Shown here: piece by piece, positions 1-9,223 of the stretch | Numbering within the stretch: the first letter of the stretch is position 1 | Layout of the letters: every line of letters begins with the position of its first letter | From: an uncultured Sunxiuqinia sp. | GTDB taxonomy: Bacteria; Bacteroidota; Bacteroidia; Bacteroidales; Prolixibacteraceae | Length of the DNA: 64,000 bases | NCBI RefSeq assembly: GCF_947495665.1 | Contig: NZ_CANLZV010000009.1 | Coordinates: 105,898 to 169,897 of the forward strand | Direction of reading: 5' to 3' | The notes under the pieces: generated by a model | The model's database searches: none | What the model was told of the DNA's origin: nothing | Seen by the model: only the letters and a program-made list of their open reading frames with translations | Translations under genes and position numbers: made by a program

Positions 1-1
1 A

Positions 2-895
2 GCAGACCCCCTATTTTCCAACGACCTGAATAAATGGGTTCGTTTTGCCAACTCATTGCGTTTACGAATGGCCATGCGCATCCGTTTTGTCGCGCCACAA
101 GCAGCAGCTCCCATCATTCAGGAATGTTTGAGCCAACCACTGATTGAAGAGAACAGTCAAAATGCCGGCTTAGAAACTCAGGACAGTGATATTGGGGAAT
201 TTCAAAACCCACTGTATAGTTCATACAATTACTGGAAATGGAAAATGAGCCAACTGTTGGTTGATCAGCTAAAAGCAACCAACGATCCGCGCCTGGAAGT
301 TTTTGTTGCTCCAAACTCCAATGGCGAATTTGTGGGAATTCCCAACGGCCTTTCCGACAGTTATTTTTCTGAATGGGATTGGGCCGGCACCTCAAATCCG
401 TCGGACATGCTGGTTGGGCGCGGCGCTCCGATCTATTACATGTCGGCTGCCGAAATCTGGTTGTTACGTGCGGAAGCAGCTTTAGCGGGTTTTGTCTCCG
501 GAAATGCGAATGACTACTACCAAACTGGCCTCCGGAAAGCACTGGAGCAATGGCAGGTGTCACCTAGCCAGGCCGATGAATTCCTGGCATCAGCTAATGC
601 TACTCTGGCAGGAACCGAGGAACAGCAACTCGAACAGATTTGCACCCAACAATGGCTTGCTTGTTTGCCGGAAACCTACGAGGCCTGGTGCAACCTAAGA
701 CGCACCGGCTATCCTAAAATTGCCAAACGGCTTGCCCCGATTTATGAACCCGGCGCAAGCGAGGGGAAACTTCCCAAGCGCTTCCTGTATCCGGCAATAG
801 AAACCAACATCAATCAAGCCAATTACCTAAAAGCAATTGAAGAGCAAGGCCCTGATGAAATCACAACGCCCTTGTGGTGGGATGTCCGTGACTAA
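2..895 (+). CDS. SusD/RagB-family outer-membrane glycan-binding lipoprotein, C-terminal part (gene starts before the window)
   Basis: SusD-type proteins are surface lipoproteins that cap a SusC TonB-dependent channel and pass it glycan. The reading frame is open from base 2, so the gene is cut by the window edge and the first internal ATG (56) is not the start. The visible start of the frame reads KWVRFANSLRLRMAMR, the conserved helix of the SusD-like_2 type, and YEAWCNLRRTGYP near residue 225 is the other hallmark. TPR-like helices lie between them. It is followed on the same strand by a PKD lipoprotein and a GH5 enzyme, so this is the tail of a polysaccharide-utilisation locus whose SusC should lie to the left. 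The family is certain; the ligand is not visible. Confidence 0.9.
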   Translation, partial: ADPLFSNDLNKWVRFANSLRLRMAMRIRFVAPQAAAPIIQECLSQPLIEENSQNAGLETQDSDIGEFQNPLYSSYNYWKWKMSQLLVDQLKATNDPRLEVFVAPNSNGEFVGIPNGLSDSYFSEWDWAGTSNPSDMLVGRGAPIYYMSAAEIWLLRAEAALAGFVSGNANDYYQTGLRKALEQWQVSPSQADEFLASANATLAGTEEQQLEQICTQQWLACLPETYEAWCNLRRTGYPKIAKRLAPIYEPGASEGKLPKRFLYPAIETNINQANYLKAIEEQGPDEITTPLWWDVRD

Positions 896-957
896 CTGAG
901 GCCTTCAGATAGAAATAAAAAAGTAACGCATTATCAATAACCTTTAAATGAAATAAA

Positions 958-1899
958 ATGAAAAAGCAAATTAGTTTATTATTGGGCCTTTCTGCATTCG
1001 TTTGTCTATTGGCGGTTACCTCATGCAAAGACGATCCGGAGCCTCCAAGAGCAGAAATATTTTTTGAGGTGGATGAAAATAATCCCTATTCGATCCAGTT
1101 TACTGCAATGACCGAAAATGCAACCAGCTACTCCTGGGATTTTGGCGATCAAGAAGGAGTAAGTGCCCTAAAAGAACCTCAATACACCTATGCCATGTCG
1201 GGCGATTACACCGTAAGCCTTAAAGCCATGGGCGAAGGAGGCGAAATTGAAGTAACCAAACAAATCAGTATTGCGGCCTCCTTATTGGAAATGCTTACCG
1301 GTGGACCAGCAGCCAGCAATGGTAAAACCTGGGTACTGAGTAAAACAGCTTCCAACAGCGATGGCGCGTTCTCCTTCTCCGGAACAGTTTACCAGGCTGC
1401 CCCCAACGATGTACTGACCATGTTTGGAATTGGCGGCGAATATGACAATGAATACACGTTTCATTACGACGGCAAATACTCGGTAGCACCTAAAAACGGA
1501 CAGGTTTTAGCCAGCGTCATTCATGCGTATGTGAACAATACAATTGTTGGCGAACCAATTTGGGATTTAGGCCTGGCTGTTGAAACCTTTACAGCACCAA
1601 CCAACTCAACCTTTACCCTTCACCAGGAAGATCTTTCATTTACTGCCCGCCAGGAAAACCCACAAACACAAACCGTTTCTGACGTTGAAACCATCACTAT
1701 AAACGATGCCGATTATGTTTCCTTTTCTGAAGATGCCTATTTTGGCATCCTGACCTACGAAACTAAAATTATTATCCGAGACATTACATCCAATCGAATG
1801 ACGGTTTCTATGTTGGTTTCTACTTTAAGTCCAGAAGCTTACCCTGAAGACTTTATGAAACCATCCATCATGTACACCCTAAGTTTCGATGCCAAATAG
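958..1899 (+). CDS. PKD-domain surface lipoprotein of the SusCD locus
   Basis: The protein has 313 residues. It opens with a lipoprotein signal peptide ending in the lipobox LAVTSC, so the mature protein starts at Cys23 and is probably surface-anchored. Residues about 40-105 form a PKD-type beta-sandwich (SYSWDFGD, followed by YTYAMSGDYTVSL). The C-terminal 200 residues are beta-rich and not recognised. PKD lipoproteins just after susD often bind the glycan imported by the locus, so a SusE/SusF-like binding role is inferred from position. It lies 62 bases after the SusD gene and 83 before the GH5 gene, all on the plus strand. No catalytic motif is seen. Confidence 0.8.
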   Translation: MKKQISLLLGLSAFVCLLAVTSCKDDPEPPRAEIFFEVDENNPYSIQFTAMTENATSYSWDFGDQEGVSALKEPQYTYAMSGDYTVSLKAMGEGGEIEVTKQISIAASLLEMLTGGPAASNGKTWVLSKTASNSDGAFSFSGTVYQAAPNDVLTMFGIGGEYDNEYTFHYDGKYSVAPKNGQVLASVIHAYVNNTIVGEPIWDLGLAVETFTAPTNSTFTLHQEDLSFTARQENPQTQTVSDVETITINDADYVSFSEDAYFGILTYETKIIIRDITSNRMTVSMLVSTLSPEAYPEDFMKPSIMYTLSFDAK

Positions 1900-1982
1900 A
1901 ATTGATCGTTCATTGAAGCAGTTGCAAATAACCAGAAAATTGCTAAAATGAGAAATTGTTAAATATTTAAAATCTTTAATAG

Positions 1983-3602
1983 ATGTTACTACGGTATGTC
2001 ATTGTTTGTTTTATTGCTCTATCCTTTACTGCCTGCAGCTCCGGAATAAAGCCGGAAAAAAAAGACGGGTTCTTAAAAGTTGACGGACAACATTTTGTTG
2101 ACTCGAAAGGACGGCAGGTAATTCTTAGCGGAATAAACTTCATCAGTAAAGATCCGAATGAGAATTATATGCCCCCGCAGGGAAAGGAAACCTTTGAGCA
2201 ATTCAAAAAATGGGGATTCAATTGCATCCGCCTGGGGATTATATGGGATGGACTGGAACCCCAGCCGGGAGAGTACAACGAAGCCTATTTGAAGGAGATT
2301 GATAAAAGAATTGATTGGGCGCGCGAGCAGGGACTTTATGTCTTTCTGGACATGCACCAGGATTTATATGGTGCCAAATTTTCAGACGGAGCACCCGATT
2401 GGGCCACGCTAGATGAAGGACAGCCTCATCACAAAGGAGCAGTTTGGAGCGATTCCTACCTGATCAGCCCGGCTGTTCAGACAGCTTTTGACAATTTCTG
2501 GAACAACTCGCCGGCACCAGATGGCATAGGCGTACAGGATCATTATGCCAACCTGTGGCAGTACATTGCCAGGCGGTATGCTGATAATACCACGGTCATT
2601 GGTTACGACATCATGAACGAGCCTTTCATGGGATCATCAGCTCAAAAAGTGATGCCCCTGATGCTAGGCGCTTATGCACAGGTTTTAGCTGAAGAAACCG
2701 GACAAATGCCTCCTTCGGCGGAAGAGCTGGAAGCCATGTGGGCAAGTGAAGAATCGAGACTGAAAGCCTTGGAATTGATTGCCACAAAGGAGAAGTATTC
2801 AAAAGTGGTTGATGCGGTTTACGAACTGAGTGCTGATTTTGAAAGGACTCACTTGCAGTCCATGTATCAAAAAGTGGCCGACGCCATTCGTGAGGTTGAC
2901 ACCAATCATATTCTGTTTTTCAACCATAACTATTTTGTGAACACCGGCGTATTAACTGCTTTGGAAGCAACAACACTCCCCGACGGAACCCGCGATCCGC
3001 AGGTAGCTTACGCAGCGCATGGCTACGATTTGGTTGTTGATACCAAAGAAGTGGAAAACCCAAGCTATGAACGTGTCGAGTTTATTTTTGAGCGAATCGC
3101 TGAAAGTGGCCAACGGATGAACATGCCCGTACTTCTCGGTGAGTGGGGCGCTTTGCATGGCAAATCATCAAAAATGGTTGAAACAGCCCAGCACTTGGTG
3201 AGCCTGATCGAAAAGCACAATTTCAGCAATACCTATTGGGCACACTACAGTGACATTGCAGATTATCCTTATTTTCAGAATGCCCTTATCAGACCGTTCC
3301 CTCAAGTTATTTCCGGCAATTTAATCGGATATGATTATGACTTTGAAACCGGGAAATTTTCCATGCAGTGGGAAGAAGAGGCAGGAGTTCAGGCCCCGAC
3401 AATTATTTATTTGCCATGGTTCTCATCGCTTAGTGAAGAAATCAGCATCATCCCCGAGTCGGAGAAACTTGAAACAGAGCAGCTCAAAGATTCGGATGCA
3501 GGCTGGTTGTTGATTCCTCCCTCTGAAAAAGGAGGTCCTCGCAGTTTAAGCCTTCAGTTTCTACTTCAGGATAAAGAAGAATATTTGATTATGGAACAAT
3601 AG
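1983..3602 (+). CDS. GH5 family glycoside hydrolase, endoglycoceramidase-like lipoprotein
   Basis: This retaining (beta/alpha)8 hydrolase has 539 residues. Its signal peptide ends in the lipobox SFTAC (Cys18), so it is likely lipid-anchored. The pattern fits the endoglycoceramidase branch of GH5: DMHQDLYG at 123-130, a long insertion with GIGVQDHYANLWQYIARRY, IGYDIMNEPF with acid/base Glu213, and VLLGEWGA with nucleophile Glu387. That branch releases an intact oligosaccharide from glycolipid. Plain endoglucanases of GH5 lack the DMHQD signature. A C-terminal beta-sandwich of about 100 residues follows the barrel, as in that branch. It is the last gene of the plus-strand SusD cluster and is closed by a strong terminator. 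The family is firm; the exact glycolipid substrate is inference. Confidence 0.85.
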   Translation: MLLRYVIVCFIALSFTACSSGIKPEKKDGFLKVDGQHFVDSKGRQVILSGINFISKDPNENYMPPQGKETFEQFKKWGFNCIRLGIIWDGLEPQPGEYNEAYLKEIDKRIDWAREQGLYVFLDMHQDLYGAKFSDGAPDWATLDEGQPHHKGAVWSDSYLISPAVQTAFDNFWNNSPAPDGIGVQDHYANLWQYIARRYADNTTVIGYDIMNEPFMGSSAQKVMPLMLGAYAQVLAEETGQMPPSAEELEAMWASEESRLKALELIATKEKYSKVVDAVYELSADFERTHLQSMYQKVADAIREVDTNHILFFNHNYFVNTGVLTALEATTLPDGTRDPQVAYAAHGYDLVVDTKEVENPSYERVEFIFERIAESGQRMNMPVLLGEWGALHGKSSKMVETAQHLVSLIEKHNFSNTYWAHYSDIADYPYFQNALIRPFPQVISGNLIGYDYDFETGKFSMQWEEEAGVQAPTIIYLPWFSSLSEEISIIPESEKLETEQLKDSDAGWLLIPPSEKGGPRSLSLQFLLQDKEEYLIMEQ

Positions 3603-3626
3603 GCTTCATTGGAACTTCTTACAAAC

Positions 3627-3670
3627 AAAAACAGACCGTTTCAAATGCCTTATTGAAACGGTCTGTTTTT
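3627..3670. terminator. Strong bidirectional terminator between GH5 and lolA
   Basis: A perfect 18-bp stem (3627-3644 with 3653-3670) closes on an 8-base loop. A-run and T-run flank it, so it can end transcripts from both sides: GH5 on plus and ftsK-lolA on minus, which converge here. Confidence 0.85.
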
Positions 3671-3732
3671 GCAATATTCTGTTAAGGTTGAACGGCCAGT
3701 TTCTTTTTCGAACCAGCCCAGTTCATTCGTAT

Positions 3733-4383
3733 CTATCGCAGGTCAATCACTTCTACTCCGGGATGATCTTCTGTTTTGAATTCAAAGTCTGAATCTTTTA
3801 CCGGCACATTGGTTTTCAGGTCTTCCACCAAAACCAGGTAGCTGTTGCCTTCCTTTCCGACCATCTCAGCCTGACGAATTAGCATACGCTGCTTGTCAAC
3901 CTGGATACGAATCTTGCTGTATTCGATTTCTTCATTTTCCGGAAACAGATCAATAATATACACGGGAACGCCCGCTACAGTTTTCTCTTCAACAAACTGA
4001 TAGTTAAACCCTTTTTCATAAATGGTAAATAAGGTAGAAGGATCCATCATCTCATTCATTTCATCATCAGCCTCAGCAACGGTAACCTCTCCGGCATCTT
4101 TCATGTAAGTCCAAACTGTTTTACCGTTATTGAATATCTCCATTCCCAGCTGCAACAACTTTAGGTGAAACTGCTGTCCTTTTAATAAAATCTGTCCTTT
4201 ATTTTCTTCATGAATTCCTTCGGCTTCATTGTTCATCACATAATTAAATGAGGCACTTATGGATGAATAACTTTGTGTGGTACTGGTTACTTTCTCCAAA
4301 ATATCTTTGGCTTTCTTATCCTGCTGCGCGAAACCAACACTCCAAAACACCATTACGGTCATTAATACAACTAATCTTTTCAT
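3733..4383 (-). CDS. lolA: Outer-membrane lipoprotein carrier protein LolA
   Basis: The protein has 216 residues with a cleavable signal peptide (MKRLVVLMTVMVFWSVGFAQ), so it is periplasmic. The body is the LolA half-barrel: alternating beta strands such as KGQILLKGQQFHLKLLQLGMEI, then IFNNGKTVWTYMK and YSKIRIQVDKQRMLIRQAEM. LolA collects lipoproteins from LolCDE and shuttles them to the outer membrane, an important task in a cell with many surface lipoproteins. It starts 19 bases after ftsK stops and is probably co-transcribed with it. Length and order match the ftsK-lolA pair seen in other Bacteroidota. Confidence 0.88.
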   Translation of the reverse strand: MKRLVVLMTVMVFWSVGFAQQDKKAKDILEKVTSTTQSYSSISASFNYVMNNEAEGIHEENKGQILLKGQQFHLKLLQLGMEIFNNGKTVWTYMKDAGEVTVAEADDEMNEMMDPSTLFTIYEKGFNYQFVEEKTVAGVPVYIIDLFPENEEIEYSKIRIQVDKQRMLIRQAEMVGKEGNSYLVLVEDLKTNVPVKDSDFEFKTEDHPGVEVIDLR

Positions 4384-4402
4384 CTTATTATTTAAAAAAT
4401 TT

Positions 4403-6823
4403 TTACAAGCTACTCAATAACTGTTCCAAACTATATTCATCCTGAAGGAGTACCTGTCTTGCTTTACTTCCTTCGCTTGGTCCTACAATGCCGGCTGCTT
4501 CCAGTTGATCCATGATTCTGCCTGCCCGGTTGTAGCCAATGGAGAACTTACGCTGAATCATGGACGTTGACCCCATTTGATTCATTACAACAACTTTAGC
4601 GGCATCATTAAACAATTCATCACGGTTGCTCAGGTCAGTCTCCAAACCTCCGCCTTCTTCTTCACCCACATATTCAGGCAGCATAAAGGCAGTCGGGTAC
4701 CCTTGTTGACTGGCAATATGTTCACACACCCGCTCAACCTCCGGCGTATCAACAAAAGCACATTGCAAACGGGTGATGTTACTTCCAGTTGCGATCAGCA
4801 TGTCTCCTTTACCAATCAGCTGGTTAGCACCAGGAGTGTCCAAAATCGTTCTGGAGTCAATCATCGAAGCAACCTTGAAGGCAATACGCGTTGGGAAGTT
4901 CGCTTTAATTACACCGGTAATAATGTTGGTAGACGGACGCTGTGTCGCAATAATCATGTGAATACCAACAGCACGCGCTAACTGGGCAATCCGGGCAATC
5001 GGAAGTTCCACTTCTTTACCGGCGGTCATAATCAAATCGGCAAACTCGTCAACCACCACAACAATGTAAGGCAAGTAGCGATGCCCTTTCTCCGGATTTA
5101 AGCGACGAGCAATAAATTTGGCATTGTATTCCTTAATGTTCCGGGCATGGGCTTTCTTCAGCAAGTCATACCGGTTGTCCATTTCAATATTCACCGAATT
5201 CAACGTGTATTTTACCTTCTGAATGTCAGTAATAATAGCTTCTTCATCATCCGGTAACTTGGCTAAAAAGTGCTTTTCGATGGTTGAGTACAAGCTCATC
5301 TCCACTTTCTTCGGGTCAATCAAAACAAACTTGAGTTGAGCCGGGTGTTTTTTGTATAGCAATGAAGTGATGATGGCATTCAAACCGACTGATTTCCCTT
5401 GCCCGGTAGCTCCAGCCACCAAAATGTGCGGCATCTTGGTCAGATCAATCAGGAATGTCTCGTTCGAAATGGTTTTCCCCATCACAATGGGCAAGTCGGC
5501 ATTGCTTTCCTGAAACTTTTTGGAGGCAATAATTGAGCGCATCGAAACCACTTCCGGTTGCTGATTAGGCACCTCGATTCCGATAGTTCCACGACCGGGA
5601 ATAGGCGCAATAATCCGGATTCCGAGGGCTGCCAAACTCAAGGCAATATCGTCTTCCAGGTTTTTAATCTTGGCAATACGAATACCCGGCGCCGGCACAA
5701 TCTCATATAGGGTAATGGTTGGCCCAATGGTTGCGCGGATTTTTGTAATTTCAATTTTATAATGACGTAGGGTTTCTACAATCTTGTTTTTATTCGTAAC
5801 CAGTTCATCGTTACTCACCTCGGCATTGCCCGATGAATGATCATCCAGCAAGTCGATAGCCGGAAACTGATAGTTGGATAAGTCAAGCGTAGGATCATAA
5901 TCAGAGGTCGCTTCCTGCTCATAATTTTCATTCGTTTCCTCCTCTACTTTCTCAACCGTCATTTCCAGGTCTTCCTCATCCTCCGCTTCTTGCTTAGGTG
6001 CTGCAAGTTGCTCCTTTACATTAGCCTGAATTTTTTGTTTATCAATCGACTCATCCATCACCAGATCCTCACTATCGGGATCGAAAATAGTTTCGATTGT
6101 GTCGTTTTCATCAATAACTTTTGAAATGCTTTCTTCAGGAACCACTTCCGAAACCGTATCAAACGGTTGTGGCTGCTCCTCATCCACCAGTGCTTCCTTC
6201 ACTTTTCGCCCAAACAAGTCTTTCACCCATGGGACAAAGTTTTCAAAAGCAAACAGCATGATCAAAAACAAGCTGAAAACCAACAAAAAGAAAGTTCCGA
6301 TATACCCCACCAATGAACTTAGCCAAACAGCCAGGAAGTAGCCATTCAATCCTCCCAGATACAAAAAGCCTTCAGAATTTACATTCATCAGAATCAGGCC
6401 CATAAACAAGGATAACCAGATCATGCTTACAAAGGCCAAAAGCATGGTACGCCAATAGCGGAACAAAGGACGTTTGAAAAACTGGAAAGCCGTTACAACC
6501 AGCATAAAGATCAATGCAAAGGAGGCCAATCCAAAGCCTTGATTGATGAGAACATGGCTTAAATAAGCTCCGGTTTTACCGGCCTTGTTTTCCACTTTAA
6601 TATCGGTATTGGCAAGTAGCTCCCGCCAGGATAAATCCAGTTTGCTGTGATCTGCATGACCTGAGAATAGGAAAGAAATAAAAGCGATTAACAAATACAG
6701 TCCGAAAACAAAAAGAAATAAGCCAACAGTATAGTTGAATTTATCACTTTTCAGTAAGGATTTGATTCGCATAAACACACTGTCTTTCTTCTGCACTTGC
6801 TTTCTTTTGGTCTTTTTAGCCAT
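4403..6823 (-). CDS. ftsK: DNA translocase FtsK/SpoIIIE
   Basis: This 806-residue septal DNA pump clears the chromosome termini at division. Four membrane segments lie at about 31-55, 95-115, 125-147 and 163-193. An acidic linker of about 130 residues follows, much shorter than in E. coli FtsK. Then come the alpha domain (about 340-440), the RecA-like motor with Walker A GATGQGKS (471-478) and Walker B VVVVDEFAD (588-596), and a C-terminal winged-helix gamma domain (about 735-795; MIQRKFSIGYNRAGRIMDQLE) that reads DNA polarity. The start is supported by a promoter box 25 bases upstream. It heads an operon with lolA. Confidence 0.95.
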   Translation of the reverse strand: MAKKTKRKQVQKKDSVFMRIKSLLKSDKFNYTVGLFLFVFGLYLLIAFISFLFSGHADHSKLDLSWRELLANTDIKVENKAGKTGAYLSHVLINQGFGLASFALIFMLVVTAFQFFKRPLFRYWRTMLLAFVSMIWLSLFMGLILMNVNSEGFLYLGGLNGYFLAVWLSSLVGYIGTFFLLVFSLFLIMLFAFENFVPWVKDLFGRKVKEALVDEEQPQPFDTVSEVVPEESISKVIDENDTIETIFDPDSEDLVMDESIDKQKIQANVKEQLAAPKQEAEDEEDLEMTVEKVEEETNENYEQEATSDYDPTLDLSNYQFPAIDLLDDHSSGNAEVSNDELVTNKNKIVETLRHYKIEITKIRATIGPTITLYEIVPAPGIRIAKIKNLEDDIALSLAALGIRIIAPIPGRGTIGIEVPNQQPEVVSMRSIIASKKFQESNADLPIVMGKTISNETFLIDLTKMPHILVAGATGQGKSVGLNAIITSLLYKKHPAQLKFVLIDPKKVEMSLYSTIEKHFLAKLPDDEEAIITDIQKVKYTLNSVNIEMDNRYDLLKKAHARNIKEYNAKFIARRLNPEKGHRYLPYIVVVVDEFADLIMTAGKEVELPIARIAQLARAVGIHMIIATQRPSTNIITGVIKANFPTRIAFKVASMIDSRTILDTPGANQLIGKGDMLIATGSNITRLQCAFVDTPEVERVCEHIASQQGYPTAFMLPEYVGEEEGGGLETDLSNRDELFNDAAKVVVMNQMGSTSMIQRKFSIGYNRAGRIMDQLEAAGIVGPSEGSKARQVLLQDEYSLEQLLSSL

Positions 6824-6847
6824 AGGTATTTTTCAAAATTCGAACTG

Positions 6848-6855
6848 CAAAGTTA
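6848..6855 (-). promoter_or_regulatory. Bacteroidota -7 promoter box for ftsK-lolA
   Basis: On the minus strand this reads TAACTTTG, an exact match to TAnnTTTG, 25 bases before the ftsK ATG. No clear -33 TTTG was found. Confidence 0.5.
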
Positions 6856-7145
6856 ACGAAATTTAAACAGCTTATCGTGCCCTGAACCGAGCTTAAGTTA
6901 TCAAAAAAATCAGCTTGAGGATTGATCGTTCTGATAGCCTTTTGTTCCGGCACGAAAAAAGAAACCTCCACTGCCTGGTTCCGACTAGCGAATTATAATG
7001 TAAAAACGTACCCGCATTGACAAATCATCACCAGATCCAGCCCCTTTTCTTCAATCTAACACAAATCAACAATCACCTGCTTTACAACAGATTAAAACCA
7101 CAAAAAACGAATCATTCCACCATACTAATTTCACCCATATTTTTC

Positions 7146-7153
7146 TATGTTTG
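7146..7153 (+). promoter_or_regulatory. Bacteroidota -7 promoter box for the carbamate kinase operon
   Basis: TATGTTTG matches TAnnTTTG and lies 33 bases before the arcC ATG. The -33 element is not evident. Confidence 0.45.
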
Positions 7154-7186
7154 TTTATCTGGCAGGTTTAACTCAAACAAACAACC

Positions 7187-8158
7187 ATGCAAAAATTAGC
7201 CGTTATTGCGATGGGAGGCAACGCCTTACTGCGCGACAATGAAGTTGGAACAATTGAAGAACAGGAGCGAAATACCACCGATACACTGGAAAACCTGATT
7301 CATTTAATCAACGATGGTTATAACCTGGTCATAACCCATGGCAATGGCCCTCAGGTTGGAAATATCTTAATGCGCAATGCTGCCGGAGAAAGCCTGTACA
7401 ACATTGCCCCCATGCCCTTGGACGTGTGTGTGGCCGATTCGCAAGGAGGCATTGGCTACATGATTGAACGAATGATGCGCAATGTTTTAAACAAGTTTGA
7501 CATCAACAAAAACATCATTTCGGTTATGAGCATGGTAACGGTTGATCCGGCTGATCCAGCTTTTCAAAATCCAACCAAGCGCATTGGCAAAAATTACAAC
7601 GAAGCCGATGCCAACCGGCTTAGTCAGGAAAAAGGCTGGCAGTTCAAGCCAAGTGCCAAACACCCTGGAGGCTGGCGCCGCGTGGTGCCCTCTCCCAATC
7701 CAATTGACATTCTTAACAAAGAAATTATAGCCCGCATGGTTAACGAGGGGAACATTGTAATAACGGCCGGTGGTGGAGGCATTCCCGTTTACCTCGACGA
7801 AAAGAAAAATGTGAGAACCGTTGATGCTGTTATCGACAAGGACATGACTTCAGCTTTGCTGGCCTCCAGCATTCATGCTGATGAATTTTACATTTTAACC
7901 GATGTTCCTTTTGTGTACAAAGACTTTGGGCTGGACAGCCAAGAAAAACTCGAATTTTTGAACTACACAGATACGCTAAATTATTTAAACAACGGTACCT
8001 TTGGCGAAGGAAGCATGGCACCAAAAATAAGGGCCTGCCTGAAATTTATTGAAGAGGGCGGTCAGAAAAGCGTGATTACGGAAGCCACCAAGCTAGCCGA
8101 TAAATCTTACGGATCAAAAATTACGATGAATTACGATAACCAAACACTTGCAGAATGA
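7187..8158 (+). CDS. arcC: Carbamate kinase
   Basis: The enzyme has 323 residues and interconverts carbamoyl phosphate + ADP with carbamate + ATP in the cytoplasm. Amino-acid-kinase-fold motifs are clear: [11 protein letters not shown] at 5-15, [12 protein letters not shown] for substrate binding, [10 protein letters not shown], and [15 protein letters not shown] near the nucleotide site. The length is typical. Its stop overlaps the start of the ornithine carbamoyltransferase gene by four bases (ATGA), so the two are translationally coupled and act in sequence. In the catabolic direction carbamoyl phosphate released from citrulline is used to make ATP. No arginine deiminase gene is in the window. 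Confidence 0.92.
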   Translation: MQKLAVIAMGGNALLRDNEVGTIEEQERNTTDTLENLIHLINDGYNLVITHGNGPQVGNILMRNAAGESLYNIAPMPLDVCVADSQGGIGYMIERMMRNVLNKFDINKNIISVMSMVTVDPADPAFQNPTKRIGKNYNEADANRLSQEKGWQFKPSAKHPGGWRRVVPSPNPIDILNKEIIARMVNEGNIVITAGGGGIPVYLDEKKNVRTVDAVIDKDMTSALLASSIHADEFYILTDVPFVYKDFGLDSQEKLEFLNYTDTLNYLNNGTFGEGSMAPKIRACLKFIEEGGQKSVITEATKLADKSYGSKITMNYDNQTLAE

Positions 8159-9153
8159 TACCAAATCTTAAAAACCGCAATTTTTTAAAACTTCTGGACT
8201 TTACTCCGGAAGAAATTCACGAGTTGCTGGAACTTGCCGAAAAATTGAAACTGGCCAAATACAATAAAGATGAAGAACAATTGCTGAAAGGAAAAAACAT
8301 TGCACTCATCTTTGAAAAAACTTCAACGCGCACCCGCTGTGCCTTTGAAGTAGCTGCCTACGATCAGGGAGCACATGTCACCTATCTGGGGCCTAGCGGA
8401 TCGCAAATTGGCTATAAGGAATCGATGAAAGATACCGCCCGTGTATTGGGCCGAATGTACGATGGTATTGAATACCGGGGATTTGGACAGGAAATCGTGG
8501 AAGAACTGGGAAAATATGCAGGAGTGCCTGTTTGGAACGGCTTAACCAACGAATTCCACCCCACCCAAATTCTGGCCGATTTTCTGACGATGAAAGAGCA
8601 TGCCAACAAGCCCCTCAATCAAATTGCATTCTGCTACTTGGGCGATGCCCGAAACAATATGGGGAATTCGTTGATGATTGGTGCGGCTAAAATGGGAATG
8701 GATTTCCGGGCTGCTGCCCCTGAAAATTGTCAGCCCACAGCCGAACTGATTGAAACAGCTCAGCAAATAGCCGCTAAAACAGGAGCCAAAATCACCATCA
8801 CCGACAAGCTGGAAGAAGCGGTTGAAGGATGTGACTTTTTATACACCGATGTTTGGGTTTCGATGGGTGAGCCGCAAGAAGTTTGGGAGGAACGCATCAA
8901 ATTGCTGTTGCCCTACCAGGTCAATGCCCAGGTCATGCAAATGACCAAAAACCCGGAAGTGAAGTTTATGCATTGTCTCCCTGCATTTCACAACTGTGAA
9001 ACCAAAGTTGGCAAAGAAATTTACGATCAATTTGGAATTGAATCAATGGAAGTGAAGGAGGAAGTTTTCGAAAGTCAAGCCTCTATCGTTTTTGATCAGG
9101 CAGAAAACCGAATGCACACGATCAAAGCGGTTATGGTAGCAACTTTAGCTTAA
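8155..9153 (+). CDS. arcB: Ornithine carbamoyltransferase (probably catabolic)
   Basis: The protein has 332 residues and catalyses carbamoyl phosphate + ornithine = citrulline + phosphate. It has the carbamoyl-phosphate loop STRTRCAFE (about 58-66), the ornithine-side DVWVSMG, and the HCLPAFH motif with its catalytic Cys. These are marks of true OTCases rather than the N-acetyl- or N-succinyl-ornithine enzymes Bacteroidota use for arginine synthesis. Together with its four-base overlap with carbamate kinase, this favours a catabolic ArcB role. That direction is inference, since an anabolic ArgF cannot be excluded by sequence alone. A strong terminator follows. Confidence 0.88.
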   Translation: MIPNLKNRNFLKLLDFTPEEIHELLELAEKLKLAKYNKDEEQLLKGKNIALIFEKTSTRTRCAFEVAAYDQGAHVTYLGPSGSQIGYKESMKDTARVLGRMYDGIEYRGFGQEIVEELGKYAGVPVWNGLTNEFHPTQILADFLTMKEHANKPLNQIAFCYLGDARNNMGNSLMIGAAKMGMDFRAAAPENCQPTAELIETAQQIAAKTGAKITITDKLEEAVEGCDFLYTDVWVSMGEPQEVWEERIKLLLPYQVNAQVMQMTKNPEVKFMHCLPAFHNCETKVGKEIYDQFGIESMEVKEEVFESQASIVFDQAENRMHTIKAVMVATLA

Positions 9154-9163
9154 ACTAAAAATG

Positions 9164-9193
9164 AAAAGGGCACTTTTGCGAGTGCCCTTTTTT
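9164..9193 (+). terminator. Terminator after arcB
   Basis: An 11-bp stem, AAAAGGGCACT with AGTGCCCTTTT, closes around TTTGCG and is followed by T residues. Its A/T symmetry also suits the converging receptor gene on minus. Confidence 0.85.
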
Positions 9194-9223
9194 ATTCCGA
9201 TTACTTATCTGATTTGTCTTTTT

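Larger units (their letters stand above)
6824..7186. other. Intergenic region between divergent ftsK and carbamate kinase genes
   Basis: This 363-base AT-rich gap holds the two divergent promoter boxes listed separately. Short inverted fragments occur around 6930-6970. I see no RNA gene, riboswitch or credible ORF. Confidence 0.6.
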
